A stretch of 64,000 nucleotides of DNA, from positions 62,001 through 126,000 of the forward strand of contig WBZZ01000820.1 in assembly GCA_019918135.1 (NCBI GenBank). The letters run 5' to 3'. A program made the translations under genes and the position numbers. Source of the stretch: Paulinella micropora (Eukaryota > Cercozoa > Imbricatea > Euglyphida > Paulinellidae). The notes beneath the pieces were generated by a model. That model saw nothing but the letters and a program-made list of their open reading frames with translations. It made no database searches and was not told where the DNA came from. This document shows positions 62,669 to 64,000 of this stretch, in pieces. Within the stretch, counting starts at the first letter, position 1; each line of letters opens with the position of its first letter.

Positions 62669-64000
62669 CGTGCGTGCCGCTCGCTTCCGACAGCGCACGC
62701 CGCTCCTCGGGCCCGGTCGTCGCGGGCAGCACAAAGAGGCACGTGCCCAGGCGCCGCCGCCAGTACTCGGACCCCGGTCCCCTAAACAGTGGCGCCAGCG
62801 ACGCCGCCACGCCGCGGCGTGCGGCGGGCTCGTCCGGGAACGACACGACCAGCCACGGCAGCAGCTGCGGGTCCGCGTCCAGTGCCGTCCGCAGCGCGTC
62901 CCACGGTTCTGCGCCGCCCGGCGGCCAGGCCACCCACAGGCCGGGCGGCGCGGACCCCGGGGCCAGCAGTTGGGTGAGGTTCGCGGGGGAGCCCCACGCC
63001 GTCCGGGCGCCCCAGGCCGCGCACCACTGCCGCACGTAGGCAGGGGGCGGGCCGCCCAGGGACATATAGCAGGGCCGAACGCCGCCGCTCCCCCCGGGCG
63101 GCCGGCCGCGCGCGCCCGTGAGCAGGGCCCAGACCACGAGCAGCCGCGCGCGTTCGTCTTCGTCGGCGGCCAGGGCCCACACGGGGCCCAGCTGGTGCTG
63201 CAGCAGCGCAAACAACACGCCCCTCACCCGCTGCACCCGCAGCTGGCACCAGGACTGGCCGCCGAGCCCCGCCGCCACGTCCCGCACGTGCCGCTCCAAC
63301 TGCGCGCAGCCCGGCAGCGACACGGGCCAGGCCCCGCCGAGCGCCGGCCGCCCCGGGTCCAGCGCGGCCCTAAAGTCCTGGAGCGCCGGGCCGCCCAGCC
63401 GCTCGGCGCGCCCCGGCTCCGCCGGCCGGCCCTGCAGCCACTGGCTCACGTGCTGGTCGTGCGGGTCGAACACCCAGCCCCCGGGCGGCGTGTCCTGCCG
63501 CCGCAGCCACCGCAGCGCCGCCGCGACGCTCGCGTCCTGGAACGAGGCGTCGCCGCGCTGGACCAGGCACCACGGGCCCAGCGCTGCGTTGTCCGCAGTC
63601 GCCACCCACGCGTCCGGGTAGCGCAGTGGCAGGGTGGCCTGCGCGGGCGCGGCCGGCCCCGGCCGCGCCCAGTAGCAGTGCTGGCCCTCCTCCGCGACCA
63701 AGCGCCACACCTCGTGCGTGTCACCCGTGACCAGGGCCGCCACTACCTGCAGGCCGGGGGCGGTGCGCTGGCCGCTGGGTCTCGTCTGGCTCAGCACGTG
63801 CCGCAGGACCTGCCAGCCCAGAAAAACGGCCGCGGGGTCCGGATTCAGGTCCGCTGTCAGGCACTGGCGCTGGAGGTAGGCCGCGCTCAACCCCACGCGC
63901 AGGCGGGCCTCTTGCGCCGGGGTAGTTACCTCCGCCAAGCTGTGCTGTGGCTGGGCGCTCAGCAGCAAAGACGTCCAGGCGTGGTCGGCCACGTGCTGGT
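62655..64000 (-). CDS. Unknown protein, N-terminal side beyond the window
   Basis: The minus-strand frame is open to the right edge, so its start lies outside. Coding phrases: LRVGLSAAYLQRQCLTADLN, VFLGWQVLRHVLSQTRPSGQ, GDTHEVWRLVAEEGQHCYWA, GWVFDPHDQHVSQWLQGRPA, VRDVAAGLGGQSWCQLRVQR, GVLFALLQHQLGPVWALAAD, PCYMSLGGPPPAYVRQWCAA and PLFRGPGSEYWRRRLGTCLF. The segment around GGPPPAYVRQW followed by WLVVSFPDE resembles a diverged P-loop and acidic strand, but the Lys-Ser/Thr of a Walker A is not there. It could be a degenerate helicase-like or primase-accessory protein; family not recognised. About one break separates it from the minus-strand frame ending at 61,066. Confidence 0.5.
   Translation of the reverse strand, partial: QHVADHAWTSLLLSAQPQHSLAEVTTPAQEARLRVGLSAAYLQRQCLTADLNPDPAAVFLGWQVLRHVLSQTRPSGQRTAPGLQVVAALVTGDTHEVWRLVAEEGQHCYWARPGPAAPAQATLPLRYPDAWVATADNAALGPWCLVQRGDASFQDASVAAALRWLRRQDTPPGGWVFDPHDQHVSQWLQGRPAEPGRAERLGGPALQDFRAALDPGRPALGGAWPVSLPGCAQLERHVRDVAAGLGGQSWCQLRVQRVRGVLFALLQHQLGPVWALAADEDERARLLVVWALLTGARGRPPGGSGGVRPCYMSLGGPPPAYVRQWCAAWGARTAWGSPANLTQLLAPGSAPPGLWVAWPPGGAEPWDALRTALDADPQLLPWLVVSFPDEPAARRGVAASLAPLFRGPGSEYWRRRLGTCLFVLPATTGPEERRALSEASGTHGSPL

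Larger units (their letters stand above)
22335..64000. other. Large-DNA-virus-like G+C-rich region, continuing beyond the window
   Basis: Composition jumps at about 22,335 from mixed/AT-rich to strongly G+C-rich and stays so to the right edge. Genes are tightly packed on both strands, have short 3' regions with ATTAAA or AATAAA, and include RNR small subunit, a large AAA+ ATPase, H3- and H4-like histones, HNH endonucleases, C2H2 and HLH-like regulators, and repeated LRR-like proteins. About a dozen gene frames are interrupted; the others look whole. The gene mix suggests a nuclear double-stranded DNA virus (mirusvirus-like or another giant-virus lineage), but no capsid, polymerase or terminase gene is present here to fix the family. 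Confidence 0.7.

Overview
The window looks like eukaryotic DNA built from two unlike parts that meet at about position 22,335. The left third (1 to about 22,330) is AT-rich to mixed in composition. It holds two satellite-like tandem arrays, dispersed repeats, a palindromic foldback element, at least two interrupted genes with short introns, and a broken Ty3/Gypsy-type LTR retrotransposon on the minus strand. The rest (about 22,335 to 64,000) is very G+C-rich, gene-dense on both strands and full of long G and C runs. Many of its genes end at an ATTAAA or AATAAA signal close to the stop codon. Its content is that of a large nuclear double-stranded DNA virus copy, or a virus-derived region, that continues beyond the right edge of the window.

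Layout of the left part: no gene seen (1-1,290); satellite A, about 20 units of about 175 bp with a C-run (1,292-4,775); spacer; satellite B, 6 units of about 175 bp with a G-run (5,725-6,790); a fragmentary spliced gene (about 6,800-8,407); a Lys/Glu-rich gene fragment on the minus strand interrupted by a foldback element (8,804-9,575); dispersed repeats carrying a TGCATAAAAGT motif (9,530-11,830); a plus-strand gene of unknown function with 66-nt introns (10,710-14,000); an AT-rich block with coding remnants and two tRNA-like sequences (14,100-16,262); then the LTR element with a recently duplicated gag segment (16,265-22,330).

Layout of the G+C-rich part: an orphan C-terminal exon (plus) convergent with an unknown 355-aa gene; a seven-helix membrane protein with a GPCR-like layout; a five-finger C2H2 protein; L-domain/LRR-like protein 1; a large AAA+ ATPase (about 1,300 aa); an unknown spliced gene; a tandem triplicated module whose first two copies are spliced HNH endonuclease genes and whose third has a coiled-coil body; an F-box-containing gene; class I ribonucleotide reductase small subunit; LRR-like protein 2; a histone H4-like gene; a short cysteine-containing LRR protein; a coiled-coil protein next to a possible capsid-protease-like gene; a histone H3-like gene; LRR-like protein 3; a putative helix-loop-helix regulator; and one or two unknown genes running off the right edge.

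Taken together: nucleotide supply (RNR), replication (ATPase), virus-coded chromatin (H3- and H4-like) and transcription factors (C2H2, HLH-like), plus several proteins of types used to target substrates to SCF ubiquitin ligases (F-box, LRR). Virus-coded histones, small introns and a possible herpes-type protease/scaffold pair suggest a mirusvirus-like or other nuclear giant-virus lineage. No major capsid protein, polymerase or terminase lies in this window, so the family is an inference. About a dozen of these genes' reading frames are interrupted, so the copy is treated as a partly decayed fossil, although several genes look whole.
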